Source: Nitrospirota bacterium
Lineage (GTDB): Bacteria; Nitrospirota; CAKKRA01; 9FT-COMBO-42-15
DNA length: 31,435 bases
NCBI GenBank assembly: GCA_023248415.1
Contig: JAHFEP010000005.1
Span: forward strand, 1-31,435
Direction: 5' to 3'
Under the pieces are notes generated by a model that worked only from the letters and a program-made list of their open reading frames with translations, was not told the DNA's origin and made no database searches. This document shows positions 6,711 through 15,207 of the stretch, piece after piece. Positions within the stretch are counted from its first letter, which is position 1; each line of letters begins with the position of its first letter. The position numbers and the translations under genes were made by a program.

Positions 6711-7325
6711 ATGATTGAGTCAAGTCATGTCTTGGGTCTGTTAAAGGTGGTTTTTTTAGTTTATATTGCCATAGTTGTCTCCCTAATTGCAAGATACGCC
6801 ATCAGCATTACAAAACCAGCAAAAAAGAAATTTGAATTAACCGCATATCATGGCAAGTTATTTTATGGATGGATGGGTCTTCTTATTTTTGTTGGCGTGG
6901 GTATTCACATCCTCACATTTAACAAAATCCCATGGGTTAAATGGGATTTGAACAGGGATAAGATTAAGGCTGACAAGGAATTCAATATCTCGATTGCTGA
7001 CTACAAATTTACCCTGCCTGAAAAAACCCTTGTTATTGAAGATGGGCAAACCGTGCGCTTTAACCTTGATTCCAAGGATTATACCTATGGATTCGGGCTT
7101 TTCAGGGACAACGGTTCATTAGTATTCCAGATGCAGGTAGTCCCGGGAAGCACGAATAATCTCGTCTGGAAATTTGATAAGTCAGGCACTTACTCTATCC
7201 GTTCCACAGAATATTCAGGGCCAAAAGGCGGAAACCTTTTAGTTAAAAATGCAGTGGTTGTTGCCTCAGGACCGGCATTGGCTCAATTGATTTTAGAAAA
7301 TAAAACACAAAGCAAAACTAATTGA
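6711..7325 (+). CDS. Heme-copper oxidase subunit II-like protein lacking the CuA site
   Basis: A 204-residue protein with a membrane helix at 8-32, a second at 52-70, and a periplasmic cupredoxin domain (90-185). The domain aligns with CoxB of ba3-type oxidases, but every CuA ligand position has changed. DVxHGF has become DYTYGF (His to Tyr126), and the CxxxCG loop reads S165-T-E-Y-S169-G. The following His and Met are Gly173 and Leu176. It therefore cannot hold CuA, and no heme c motif replaces it, so electrons probably enter from quinol or an unseen donor. Start at ATG 6711 after GGAGGGAAGGG rather than the upstream frame at 6621, which would precede the predicted start site. It is followed after 11 bases by the catalytic subunit. 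Confidence 0.82.
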   Translation: MIESSHVLGLLKVVFLVYIAIVVSLIARYAISITKPAKKKFELTAYHGKLFYGWMGLLIFVGVGIHILTFNKIPWVKWDLNRDKIKADKEFNISIADYKFTLPEKTLVIEDGQTVRFNLDSKDYTYGFGLFRDNGSLVFQMQVVPGSTNNLVWKFDKSGTYSIRSTEYSGPKGGNLLVKNAVVVASGPALAQLILENKTQSKTN

Positions 7326-7336
7326 TTGGAGGAAAA

Positions 7337-8929
7337 ATGTTACAAGTATCAAATTTAACACCTTTACAACGGGTAGCGCTGCGCTTTGCAGTTGTATCCC
7401 TGCTTTTTTACGGTGTAACCATCCTGGAAGGCATGCTAATGCGGGTGCACCAAATCAATTTTGATTTGATGGACCCTGACCACTACTTTGCCATTATGGG
7501 CGCACATCCAATGGTTGGCATCTTTGGAAGCAGTTTTATGCTTGTCTTTGGCGCATTCTATTTTCTTGTGCCCACTTTAACAAAAAAAACCATTTACAGC
7601 CAGAGGCTTGCTGAGCTGACATGGATATTAATGTCAGTCGGTGTTCTAATTGTCTGGCTGAGCGGTTTTCTGTTCCGCTATGCAGCGCTTTATACTAATT
7701 ATTGGCCCCTGCCTGTTTCAAAGGAATTTTCACCCTATGCATTGGGAACCTTTGCCATTGGCAATATAACTATCATGGCAGGAATTTTCATCTTCTGCTA
7801 TAATCTTTTTGCAACAATCTTCCACAAAAGGGATGAAAAAGAGCCAATGTGGCCAATGCTGATGTCAGCGCTCGGGATTGACGGGTTTATCAATCTCTAT
7901 CGCAAGATAACAAGAAAAGGCACTGAAAAAGAGCCTATCATGCCGCTGCCTATTGTTGCAATCTTTAGAGGCAGTGTTGATACAATTTTAGACGCCCTTG
8001 TCCTTGGCGGAATATCTGTTATATTCTTATACCATGCCGCCTATTCTTTAATGGGAACACCGCAATCAGCCTCATGGTTTGATGCATTAATCTATAAAAA
8101 CATCTACTGGTGGGGACTTGACCTCATTGCAGATGGATTGGTTTTAATCTATGTAGCAGGGACTTGGTATCTGCTGGCCACACTCATCTCAGGTAAAAAA
8201 CTTTTCATGCAGAATATTGCAAGGGCAGCACTGCTTGTTGAACTTGTTGTCTCATGGAATGTCTGGGGACATCATCTTTTATCTGACCAGGGACAACCCA
8301 ATCTAATGAAGATTGTCTCAGGCGAAATGGTAACAGCCTTTGAGCTTGTTACTATGGGTATTGCTGTCTTTATTACATTAACAACATTGTGGCAGGCTCG
8401 TCCGTTAAAGATGACGCCGCAGTTGAAATTTCTTCTCGGTGGAATCTTGGGATTCTCACTCGGCGTTCCAGCAGGCATTATACAGGCAGATCTGGGGATG
8501 AACAGAATCCTGCACAATACCCAATGGGTAATCGGCGCCCATGCACACATGCAGCTTCTTGTCGGGCTTGGCATGACCTTATATGCAGCGCTTTATACAC
8601 TCTTCCCGATGCTGACAAATGATGTAAAACTAAAGAGCAATGCCCTGACAAATTTCCATTTCTGGGCGCACCTGATAGGTGGAATCGGTATGGCAGTAGC
8701 AATGGGTTTTGCAGGAATGGACGGAATGTTAAGGAGGACAATATACCCTGCTGATGCAACCTTTAAGACAGAAATGATTGTTGCTGCATTCTTTGGAAGC
8801 CTGATGATATTGGCTTACTTGGCAATGATGTATAATATAATTAATTCCATTGGCATCAGGGGGCTTATTGAAATCTTTATCAAACTTCCAGCGCTAAAGA
8901 GAAAAGCAGAACCAGCAATTCAGACATAG
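7337..8929 (+). CDS. Heme-copper oxidase superfamily subunit I with NorB-like helix VI (candidate NO reductase)
   Basis: A 530-residue, about 12-helix integral membrane subunit. Low-spin heme ligands are His57 (MGAHPMVG) and His404. His402 is the high-spin heme ligand (IGAHAHMQ), and His312-His313 (WGHHLLSD) are the helix VII metal-B ligands. Helix VI, which in oxidases reads GHPEVY (CuB His and cross-linked Tyr), here reads YWWGLDLIADG. It aligns without gaps to NorB WWVVHLWVEG, placing Asp262 at the FeB His and Asp266 at the essential Glu. No Tyr sits at the oxidase cross-link position. This favours NO reduction or another non-oxidase activity over O2 reduction. ATG 7337 follows GGAGGAAAA; an upstream TTG at 7322 is less likely. 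The catalytic assignment is inference. Confidence 0.85.
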   Translation: MLQVSNLTPLQRVALRFAVVSLLFYGVTILEGMLMRVHQINFDLMDPDHYFAIMGAHPMVGIFGSSFMLVFGAFYFLVPTLTKKTIYSQRLAELTWILMSVGVLIVWLSGFLFRYAALYTNYWPLPVSKEFSPYALGTFAIGNITIMAGIFIFCYNLFATIFHKRDEKEPMWPMLMSALGIDGFINLYRKITRKGTEKEPIMPLPIVAIFRGSVDTILDALVLGGISVIFLYHAAYSLMGTPQSASWFDALIYKNIYWWGLDLIADGLVLIYVAGTWYLLATLISGKKLFMQNIARAALLVELVVSWNVWGHHLLSDQGQPNLMKIVSGEMVTAFELVTMGIAVFITLTTLWQARPLKMTPQLKFLLGGILGFSLGVPAGIIQADLGMNRILHNTQWVIGAHAHMQLLVGLGMTLYAALYTLFPMLTNDVKLKSNALTNFHFWAHLIGGIGMAVAMGFAGMDGMLRRTIYPADATFKTEMIVAAFFGSLMILAYLAMMYNIINSIGIRGLIEIFIKLPALKRKAEPAIQT

Positions 8930-8948
8930 TCAGTTATAGGCACCAGCC

Positions 8949-8979
8949 AAAAGGGGACAGTTTAATGTCCCCTTTTTTT
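8949..8979 (+). terminator. Rho-independent terminator of the oxidase operon
   Basis: AAAAGGGGACA (8949-8959) pairs with TGTCCCCTTTT (8966-8976) over a 6-base loop and is followed by more T residues, 19 bases after the subunit I stop. Confidence 0.85.
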
Positions 8980-8981
8980 AT

Positions 8982-8997
8982 AATCATACGTATGATT
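8982..8997. repeat. Perfect 16-bp palindrome
   Basis: AATCATACGTATGATT reads the same on both strands and sits just past the terminator, at the border of the transposase-remnant region. It could be an operator for a dimeric regulator or a scar of an element end. Confidence 0.6.
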
Positions 8998-9306
8998 CAC
9001 AATGCCTCCTGCCAATGCCTTTTGCACAGATGCGGGTTTGCAATAGATGAAAAGAATTGAATAATTATTATGATATAAAATCTTCTTGTGTCCTGTCCGT
9101 CTGTCCGCAAGGTCTTTCCTGCGTTGTTTGAGCTATTTTTTTAAGTAATCTGGCATTATTTTACCTCTCTGCCATATTTTTTTTCTCCTGAAACTGTATT
9201 TTGTATTATTTTTTAAATGTCCTTGTAATATTTTCAGTCAGCTTTATCCCGTGGACACAGGTTTTCTACGGACAGCCAATTTTTACTATCTAATTTAGGG
9301 ATGACA
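8998..9306. other. Degenerate non-coding stretch
   Basis: About 310 bases without a supportable gene. On the minus strand a short frame near 9150 starts MPDYLKK, hits a stop, and continues LKQRRKDLADRRTG, suggesting decayed coding sequence. The short tandem GTCCGTCTGTCCG is at about 9098. No tRNA or clear promoter was seen. Confidence 0.4.
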
Positions 9307-9558
9307 TCAAGTTATCTGTTTACTCTGTGCAAATTTGCGGTTAAATGTGTGCGCGATCTTCCTACAGCCTGCTTCTTGCATTAATGCCTTGAGGCGAATG
9401 ATTTCCTTTGTAACCCATGCTGGCTTTGGCTGACGATGATAAAATATTTTCTTATCTATTTTGGGTTTTCGTCGTCCAAATTTAGGATTGAATTTCTCAG
9501 GAAAAATAAAGGTAAGTAAGGCTCGCGAAGCCGATGTGTAAAAACAACCCAGAGCCAC
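9307..9558 (-). pseudogene. Truncated integrase-core transposase, N-terminal remnant
   Basis: The 83-codon frame contains PKPAWVTKEIIRLKALM followed by QEAGCRKIAHTFNRKFA. This matches, from memory, the N-terminal helix-turn-helix segment of a family of DDE/integrase-core transposases (KPxWVxxEIIRLKALMPxAGCRxIADTFNRRF). The frame stops shortly afterwards, and neither the catalytic domain nor inverted repeats are present, so this is a dead fragment. The start given is only the edge of the open frame. Confidence 0.65.
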
Positions 9559-9591
9559 CGTATAAACAGAAACATAGGTTCTCCTTCTTCT

Positions 9592-11724
9592 TTACCCCTT
9601 CCTCACCCTCTTTGCCTGTAATACGCCTTCCACCCTTTGAACCTTTTCCAGCACTGATTTCAGGTGTTCAAGGTTATTTATATCTACTATAAAATTTAGT
9701 ACAGCCTTCTTATCCTCTCTTGTAATAGCCTCTGCATGTGTGATATTTGCATCTGATGTTGTTATTGCAGATGATACATTTGCCAGAAGCCCCGGCTTAT
9801 CCAAAGTAAGCACAGATATCTCCACAGGATGAACCTTCTTCTCTGTCGTGTCCCACTCAACCTCAATTATCCTGTCCTTATTGTAATTAAGCTCGTCAAT
9901 ATTCGGGCAGTCAGTAGTATGGATTGTAAGCCCCCTCCCCCTTGTGATAAAACCAGTTATCTTATCCCCTGGCACAGGATTGCAGCATTTTGCAAAATGG
10001 ACAAGTATATCGTCTATATCCTTTATCCTGACGCCAATCTTTGCAGCTTTAGGCTGTTTTTTAACAACCTCTTTTTCAGGTATAATTTTCTCCGGGGCAA
10101 AGACATTTACTACCTGACGAACTGATACCTTGCCGTAACCAATAGCAACGATTAAATCATCAACGTTGCTGACATGATGGTGTTTTAAAACCTCTGCAAA
10201 TTTGGGATGCTTTTGCAACTCATTCGGGTTAAGGCTGTTTCTCTTCAACTCCCTTTCAAATATGTTCTTGCCTATGTCAAAACTCCTCCGCCTCTCTTCT
10301 ATCTTAATCCACTGCTTTATCCTGTTCTTTGCCCTCGGCGTCTTTACAATCTTCAGCCAGTCCTTATTCGGAACATGCTTTGAGTCAGTCATTACATCAA
10401 CAGTATCGCCGCTTCTTAACTGGTGTTTTAAAGGAACAATCTTTCCGTTAATCTTAGCGCCAACACAATGGTTTCCTACATCTGAATGGATGCTGTAGGC
10501 AAAATCAATGGGGGTGGAACCCTTTGGAAGCTCTCTGATATCCCCTTTTGGAGTGAAGATATAGACAACATCAGAAAACATATCCACCTTTAATGTGTCC
10601 ATAAACTCCTTGCTGTCCTTCACATCCTTCTGCCATTCCACAAGCTGCCTCAGCCAGCTAAATATACTCTCATCCTTCTCATCAATATAACCCTTCTCTT
10701 TATACTTCCAGTGCGAAGCAATGCCTTCTTCAGCAACCTTGTGCATCTCCTCTGTCCTTATCTGAAATTCTACCCTTTCACCGTTCTGGCATATAACAGT
10801 TGTATGCAGCGATTGATACATATTTGACTTTGGAACGCCAATGTAATCCTTAAACTTGCCAGGGACAGGCGTCCAGAGCGAGTGAACCATTCCGAGTATG
10901 CCGTAGCAGTTGAATTTTGTATCTGTAATAACCCTTATTGCAGTAAGGTCGTAAACCTCGTCAAAGGTAATCCCTTCCCTCTGCATCTTTTGATATACGC
11001 TGTAAAAATGCTTGGACCTTCCCTGCACATCGGCCTTAAATCCATATTCGGCAAGGCTCTTTCTTACTATTCCAATAACTTCATTTATATACTTATCCCT
11101 CTCATCCCTGCGCTTTGCCACCTTATCAGATAATTCAAAATATATCTCAGGTTTTAAATATCTCAGGCATAAATCCTCTAATTCTGCCTTAATCCATCCA
11201 ATGCCAAGCCTGTTTGCAAGGGGCGCATAAATATCAATGGTCTCCTGTGCAATCCACTGCTGTCTTGCAGTTGTATGGTGCTGCAGTGTCCTCATATTGT
11301 GAAGCCTGTCAGCAAGTTTAATAAGGATAACCCTTATATCCTTTGACATGGAAAGGACCATCTTCCTGAAATTCTCTGCCTGCCTTTCCTCTTTAGTCTT
11401 AAAGACAATCTTGCCTATATTTGTAACACCGTCAACCAATAGCGCAACAGTCTCGCCAAATTGTTTGCCTATCTCTTCCAGATTTACTGATGAGTCCTCT
11501 ACAGTATCATGCAGAATGCCTGCAACAATGGAAGGAACATCAAGCTTAAGCCGTGTTAGAATATCTGCAACCTCCATTGGATGAGACAGGTAGGGCTCGC
11601 CTGAATGGCGCACCTGTCCTGCATGGGCCTTTTCAGCAAATGCGTATGCCTTTCTAACAGGCTCCACATCAGCCTTAGTATTGTAAGATAATATACTTTT
11701 AATTATGTTATCTATTGTCTTCAT
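9592..11724 (-). CDS. relA/spoT: Bifunctional (p)ppGpp synthetase/hydrolase
   Basis: A full-length 710-residue Rel protein that makes and degrades the alarmone (p)ppGpp. The N-terminal HD hydrolase keeps HAGQVRHSGEPYLSHP (34-49), LHDTVED (71-77) and LADRLHNMRTL (137-147). The synthetase has FYSVYQKM (240-247), YDLTAIRVI (258-266), GKFKDYI (289-295) and NMYQSLHT (301-308), followed by RTEEMH. The TGS domain begins near 388, the Cys-rich domain HFAKCCNPVPGD is near 576-587, and the C-terminal ACT domain spans 633-706. Both active sites look complete, so it should be bifunctional. It starts 5 bases after recJ, in one operon with recJ and the small HTH gene. Confidence 0.95.
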   Translation of the reverse strand: MKTIDNIIKSILSYNTKADVEPVRKAYAFAEKAHAGQVRHSGEPYLSHPMEVADILTRLKLDVPSIVAGILHDTVEDSSVNLEEIGKQFGETVALLVDGVTNIGKIVFKTKEERQAENFRKMVLSMSKDIRVILIKLADRLHNMRTLQHHTTARQQWIAQETIDIYAPLANRLGIGWIKAELEDLCLRYLKPEIYFELSDKVAKRRDERDKYINEVIGIVRKSLAEYGFKADVQGRSKHFYSVYQKMQREGITFDEVYDLTAIRVITDTKFNCYGILGMVHSLWTPVPGKFKDYIGVPKSNMYQSLHTTVICQNGERVEFQIRTEEMHKVAEEGIASHWKYKEKGYIDEKDESIFSWLRQLVEWQKDVKDSKEFMDTLKVDMFSDVVYIFTPKGDIRELPKGSTPIDFAYSIHSDVGNHCVGAKINGKIVPLKHQLRSGDTVDVMTDSKHVPNKDWLKIVKTPRAKNRIKQWIKIEERRRSFDIGKNIFERELKRNSLNPNELQKHPKFAEVLKHHHVSNVDDLIVAIGYGKVSVRQVVNVFAPEKIIPEKEVVKKQPKAAKIGVRIKDIDDILVHFAKCCNPVPGDKITGFITRGRGLTIHTTDCPNIDELNYNKDRIIEVEWDTTEKKVHPVEISVLTLDKPGLLANVSSAITTSDANITHAEAITREDKKAVLNFIVDINNLEHLKSVLEKVQRVEGVLQAKRVRKG

Positions 11725-11729
11725 AAGAT

Positions 11730-13466
11730 TTAATTACCCGGAAATTTTATATCCTTAATCTTCATCTGAACGGCTAATGTCCCCTGCCATTCATTCAGCT
11801 TTGGAGTAACTGCAACATCCACCTTTTCATCGTTAAGCCTGTCAACAAACCCGCCCATATTAAAACCAATAGCATCTGCGCCTGCATTCCCCTGACGCAG
11901 CCTAAATTTAAGATGATTGCTCCCTACAATCTTAGGATAAAGAACTTCAGCATCAGATATAGCAAATACAGGTTCAGGATTCCCAACACCAAAAGGCTCC
12001 AGACGCTCTATCTCTTTTAGAAGGTTAAAATTAAGCTCCTTAACATCCAATTCTGCGTCAATATAAAGCCTTGGGATAAAATCCTCATCTTTCAGATTGG
12101 ATGCCACTACATCATTAATCTTTTCAGAAAAGGAATCTATATTCTCCTTTTTAATTGTCAGGCCTGCCGCATATTTATGGCCGCCAAAGGCCTCTAAATA
12201 AGACTGACATTCAGAAAGTCCCTGATACAAATGAAAGTTAGGAATGCTCCGTGCAGACCCCTTGCCAATCCCATTTTCATTAACAGAAATCAGGATAGTC
12301 GGCCTGTAATATCTGTCAACAATCTTAGAGGCTATTATGCCGATTACGCCCTGATGCCATTTATCTGATGACAGGACAATAGCTTTTGCATGCTTAATAT
12401 CAATATCGCTGTCAATCCTTTTCATTGCCTCATTTAGTATCTTATCCTCTATAATCTGCCTCTCTCTATTTTTTCCATCCAGAATCTTTGCGTATTTCAT
12501 AGCCTCATCTTCTGATGCTGTTGTAAGCAGCATAACGCCGATATTGGCCTCATCAAGCCTTCCTGCTGCGTTTATCCTCGGCGCTAAGGTAAAGCCGATT
12601 GTGCCGACAGTGATATCGCTTCCATCAAGATTAGAAACAAGTTTTAATGCAGAAATGCCCTTTCTCTCAGCCTTTGATAATAGCTTAAGCCCCTCCTTAA
12701 CCAGCTTACGGTTTTCGCCAGTCAGCAACGAAACATCCGCAACAGTGCCGAGCGCTACAAGGTCAAGGTATTTATACAACATTGGGTCGAGCGAGGCCAA
12801 ACTCCCGACCCCTTGATCCCTTGACCCCTTGACCCCTTCTAATAAAATCCCCTGCGCCAGTTTCAGTGCAACACCAACGCCTGCAAGGCCGTTAAATGGA
12901 TATGCAGAGCCAATCCTGTTCGGATTAATCATTGCATACGCCTCTGGCAGAATCTGCGGCGGCTCATGATGGTCTGTAATAATAATATCAATCCCCAAAT
13001 CCCTCGCCTTCTTTACTGCAGAGTGCGATGTTGTGCCGCAGTCAGCAGTTATTATTAAATCCACCCCCTGCTCCTTTATCCTGCATATTGCATCCTCTTT
13101 AAGGCCATATCCGTCTTTCAACCTGTTCGGTATATAATATGAAACCTCATAGCCTATCTCTTTAAAAAAAAGATATAAAAGCGCAGTGGCAGTAACACCA
13201 TCAACATCATAGTCGCCGTAAATTAATATCCTTTCACCTGATTTTATTGCCAGCCCTATCCTCTCCACTGCCTCCTTCATATCTGGAAGCAGAAACGGGC
13301 TATAAAGCTCGTCAAGTGACGCTGTTAAAAAATCCTTCACACCTTCTATTGTTCTTACACCCCTGTTGATTAAAATCTGCGTTATCAGAGGGTTAATTTG
13401 CAGCGCCTTAGAGATATAATCCTGCAGCTTAAAATCCTGTTCAGATTCAATCCACAACTTCCGCAT
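11730..13466 (-). CDS. recJ: Single-stranded-DNA-specific exonuclease RecJ
   Basis: A 578-residue DHH-family 5'-3' ssDNA exonuclease for recombination and mismatch repair. Motifs are YGDYDVDGVTATALLY (83-98), ADCGTTSH (141-148), ITDHHEPP (163-170), LDLVALGTVADV (233-245), then the DHHA1 region with GSARSIPNFHLYQGL and FGGHKYAAGL, and the OB-fold part with PFGVGNPEPVF. Residues about 210-228 (EGVKGSRDQGVGSLASLDP) are encoded by a tandem GGGTCAAG repeat in a surface loop between motifs, kept in frame. It sits between the HTH gene and relA/spoT. Confidence 0.94.
   Translation of the reverse strand: MRKLWIESEQDFKLQDYISKALQINPLITQILINRGVRTIEGVKDFLTASLDELYSPFLLPDMKEAVERIGLAIKSGERILIYGDYDVDGVTATALLYLFFKEIGYEVSYYIPNRLKDGYGLKEDAICRIKEQGVDLIITADCGTTSHSAVKKARDLGIDIIITDHHEPPQILPEAYAMINPNRIGSAYPFNGLAGVGVALKLAQGILLEGVKGSRDQGVGSLASLDPMLYKYLDLVALGTVADVSLLTGENRKLVKEGLKLLSKAERKGISALKLVSNLDGSDITVGTIGFTLAPRINAAGRLDEANIGVMLLTTASEDEAMKYAKILDGKNRERQIIEDKILNEAMKRIDSDIDIKHAKAIVLSSDKWHQGVIGIIASKIVDRYYRPTILISVNENGIGKGSARSIPNFHLYQGLSECQSYLEAFGGHKYAAGLTIKKENIDSFSEKINDVVASNLKDEDFIPRLYIDAELDVKELNFNLLKEIERLEPFGVGNPEPVFAISDAEVLYPKIVGSNHLKFRLRQGNAGADAIGFNMGGFVDRLNDEKVDVAVTPKLNEWQGTLAVQMKIKDIKFPGN
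12807..12838. repeat. In-frame octamer tandem repeat inside recJ
   Basis: About four 8-base units of CTTGACCC/CTTGATCC on the plus strand (GGGTCAAG in the sense of recJ). Three extra units add 24 bases and keep frame. The peptide is low-complexity (VKGSRDQGVG) compared with the flanking conserved RecJ motifs. Confidence 0.75.
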
Positions 13467-13492
13467 CCTTTTATCCTTTCTTCAGCTTACAT

Positions 13493-13681
13493 CTACTTCT
13501 TCTTATTATTCTTCCTGCATTCCTTTTCAATCCACTCATCAATAAGCCCTCTTTTAAACCTCCACTGCCCGAGCACCTTCATTGAAGGAACCATCCTGCT
13601 CCTTGCAAGCTTATAAACCGTGCGCTCATCCATCTGCAGATACTCTGCAACCTGCTTTGCCGTCATAATCTCCTTTACCAT
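13493..13681 (-). CDS. Small excisionase/MerR-like HTH DNA-binding protein
   Basis: A 62-residue protein, almost entirely one winged-helix domain of the HTH_17/excisionase type: MTAKQVAEYLQMDERTVYKLARSRMVPSMKVLGQWRFKRGLIDEWIE. Such small proteins are encoded in many chromosomes outside prophages and are presumed regulators. The Lys/Arg-rich tail (KECRKNNKKK) would add non-specific DNA affinity. No integrase or attachment site is nearby. It has a GGAGG site before ATG 13681 and heads the recJ-relA/spoT operon. Its target is unknown. Confidence 0.83.
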   Translation of the reverse strand: MVKEIMTAKQVAEYLQMDERTVYKLARSRMVPSMKVLGQWRFKRGLIDEWIEKECRKNNKKK

Positions 13682-13733
13682 TCTTTACCTCCAGAGACAC
13701 TAAAATACAAAAAATTACCTTGCATTACTTTAA

Positions 13734-13762
13734 ATTATATGATTTTAAGGAGGTGTTGTCAA
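13734..13762 (-). promoter_or_regulatory. Perfect consensus sigma-70 promoter
   Basis: Minus-strand TTGACA (13762-13757), exactly 17 bases, TATAAT (13739-13734). It lies about 53 bases upstream of the HTH gene start and should drive HTH-recJ-relA/spoT strongly. Confidence 0.8.
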
Positions 13763-13783
13763 TAAGAGAGATTCCGCTGAATT

Positions 13784-13825
13784 AAAAAAAAGGCATCCCA
13801 CCTTATTAATAAAAGATGGAATGCC
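13784..13825 (-). terminator. Rho-independent terminator of phoX
   Basis: In the phoX sense a 13-bp stem (GGCATTCCATCTT with AAGGTGGGATGCC, two G-U pairs) closes an 8-base loop and is followed by eight T. It lies about 30 bases beyond the phoX stop and isolates phoX from the HTH promoter. Confidence 0.85.
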
Positions 13826-13856
13826 CGAGTGGGGAGGAAAAATAAGGAAGAAGAGA

Positions 13857-15089
13857 CTAATTATGAAATCCTGTTATGACATAAGTAGCATTACGCTCAA
13901 AGGGCTCGCCTGAAAGTATATTTAGATAAAGTTTTTTTCCTGTTGAGTCAAAGATAATGCCAGAAGGCTCTGCGCCGCAGGATTCTATGCTGAGGAATCT
14001 ATAAAGACCATCGCTCATGCCATCGCCATCCTTATCAGGAAGGGCAACCCAGACATCATCAGCACGGTTCGTTGATGTAACAAATGAACCTGAAGGGTCT
14101 TCGGTAATATAAAGATTTCCATTCTTATCAAATACAAGATTATCAGGCATGGTAAATTCATATTTACCATCATTATAATATCCATTCGCAAAGACCTGAA
14201 TAACAGGCTTTGCGCCATTGTCATCAAGCCTCATAATCCTTCCGTAATTCTTATCACCAGCGCTGCCTGTAACAGCAATATAAATCAGATTATCAGGGCC
14301 AAGCTCCATATCCTCTGGCCTGTAATAGCCTGTTGCGCCTTTTGCCTTTGCCTCTACCCTTGCATTATTTGGGTCAGTAATCAATACCCATTCACCAATA
14401 CCAACATCACCTGCCTTGACCTTTAAGGCATAAAGGCTGCCGCTGCTTAAATCACCATAGCTGTTTGGGATAAATTTATATATAGCGCCTGTCCTATCCT
14501 CATCAGCAACATAGACTATACCATTATTCAAGACTACAATACCCTCATGGGCAAAGGCGCCTAATGCATCACGACGCACCTTTACATCAGTTGCATAGGG
14601 ATTTAGTATCTCCCATACACCGCCGTTTGAGTGTTCCTCGCCAACAAGCAAAGTGCCCCATGGTGTTGCCTTTAGTCCATCGGTAGCAACAAGCCCTGTT
14701 GCAACTATATCATAGGCCCCTGTATGAAGGTCAAAACGGGTTACAGATGAAACAGTTGCCGCAAGCGCTGCATCAAATATCTCATGTGTCTGAAAGAGGT
14801 ATCTCTCAGATGAATCCATTACATTCATGTCAGCCTGTGTTGCAAAATTTGCCTGCTCTGGCCTTGTGGTATCTATAATAGCCTCTGCCTTAAAGCCCTT
14901 TGGCAGTTTCAAACGGAGCATTGGCTGGTCACAGAGGTTTGACTCGGAAACAGGCTTAAACCCAAGGTCATCCACAACACCTCCGCGCCTGTGCTCACGC
15001 TCTTCTGACGAAGAAATCACCGGAATACCCACGATTAGCATAAAAACTAAAAATATTATTGTCTTGATATAACCTGATTGCTTATTCAT
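13857..15089 (-). CDS. phoX: PhoX-family alkaline phosphatase (DUF839)
   Basis: A 410-residue secreted phosphatase of the PhoX beta-propeller family, which uses Ca2+ and Fe to release phosphate from organic esters. Family signatures are TQADMNVMDSSERYLFQTHE, LLVGEEHSNGGVWEI, FAHEG..YVADEDRTGAIYKF, GYYRPEDMELG and PDNLVFDKNGNLYITED. The N-terminus (MNKQSGYIKTIIFLVFMLIVG) is a Sec-type signal peptide with no twin arginine, unlike classical Tat-exported PhoX. It is shorter than the roughly 600-residue Pseudomonas type. Start at ATG 15089 follows AAGGAGA; an upstream start at 15107 would include that site. The promoter is nearly identical to that of phoD. Confidence 0.88.
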   Translation of the reverse strand: MNKQSGYIKTIIFLVFMLIVGIPVISSSEEREHRRGGVVDDLGFKPVSESNLCDQPMLRLKLPKGFKAEAIIDTTRPEQANFATQADMNVMDSSERYLFQTHEIFDAALAATVSSVTRFDLHTGAYDIVATGLVATDGLKATPWGTLLVGEEHSNGGVWEILNPYATDVKVRRDALGAFAHEGIVVLNNGIVYVADEDRTGAIYKFIPNSYGDLSSGSLYALKVKAGDVGIGEWVLITDPNNARVEAKAKGATGYYRPEDMELGPDNLIYIAVTGSAGDKNYGRIMRLDDNGAKPVIQVFANGYYNDGKYEFTMPDNLVFDKNGNLYITEDPSGSFVTSTNRADDVWVALPDKDGDGMSDGLYRFLSIESCGAEPSGIIFDSTGKKLYLNILSGEPFERNATYVITGFHN

Positions 15090-15207
15090 ATTACATTCTC
15101 CTTTCAAATTTTAAACTTGTTAAACTAATAAATCCCTGCATCCTATTACTTATTATCCTATCCCTCTTTAACCATCTCATCCCCCCTTTCCATTTCTTTT
15201 GTTTTAA

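Noticed and set aside
7337..8929. Ordinary cbb3 or ba3 oxygen reductase
   Set aside because: The CuB His and cross-linked Tyr of helix VI are absent, and the partner lacks CuA and heme c.
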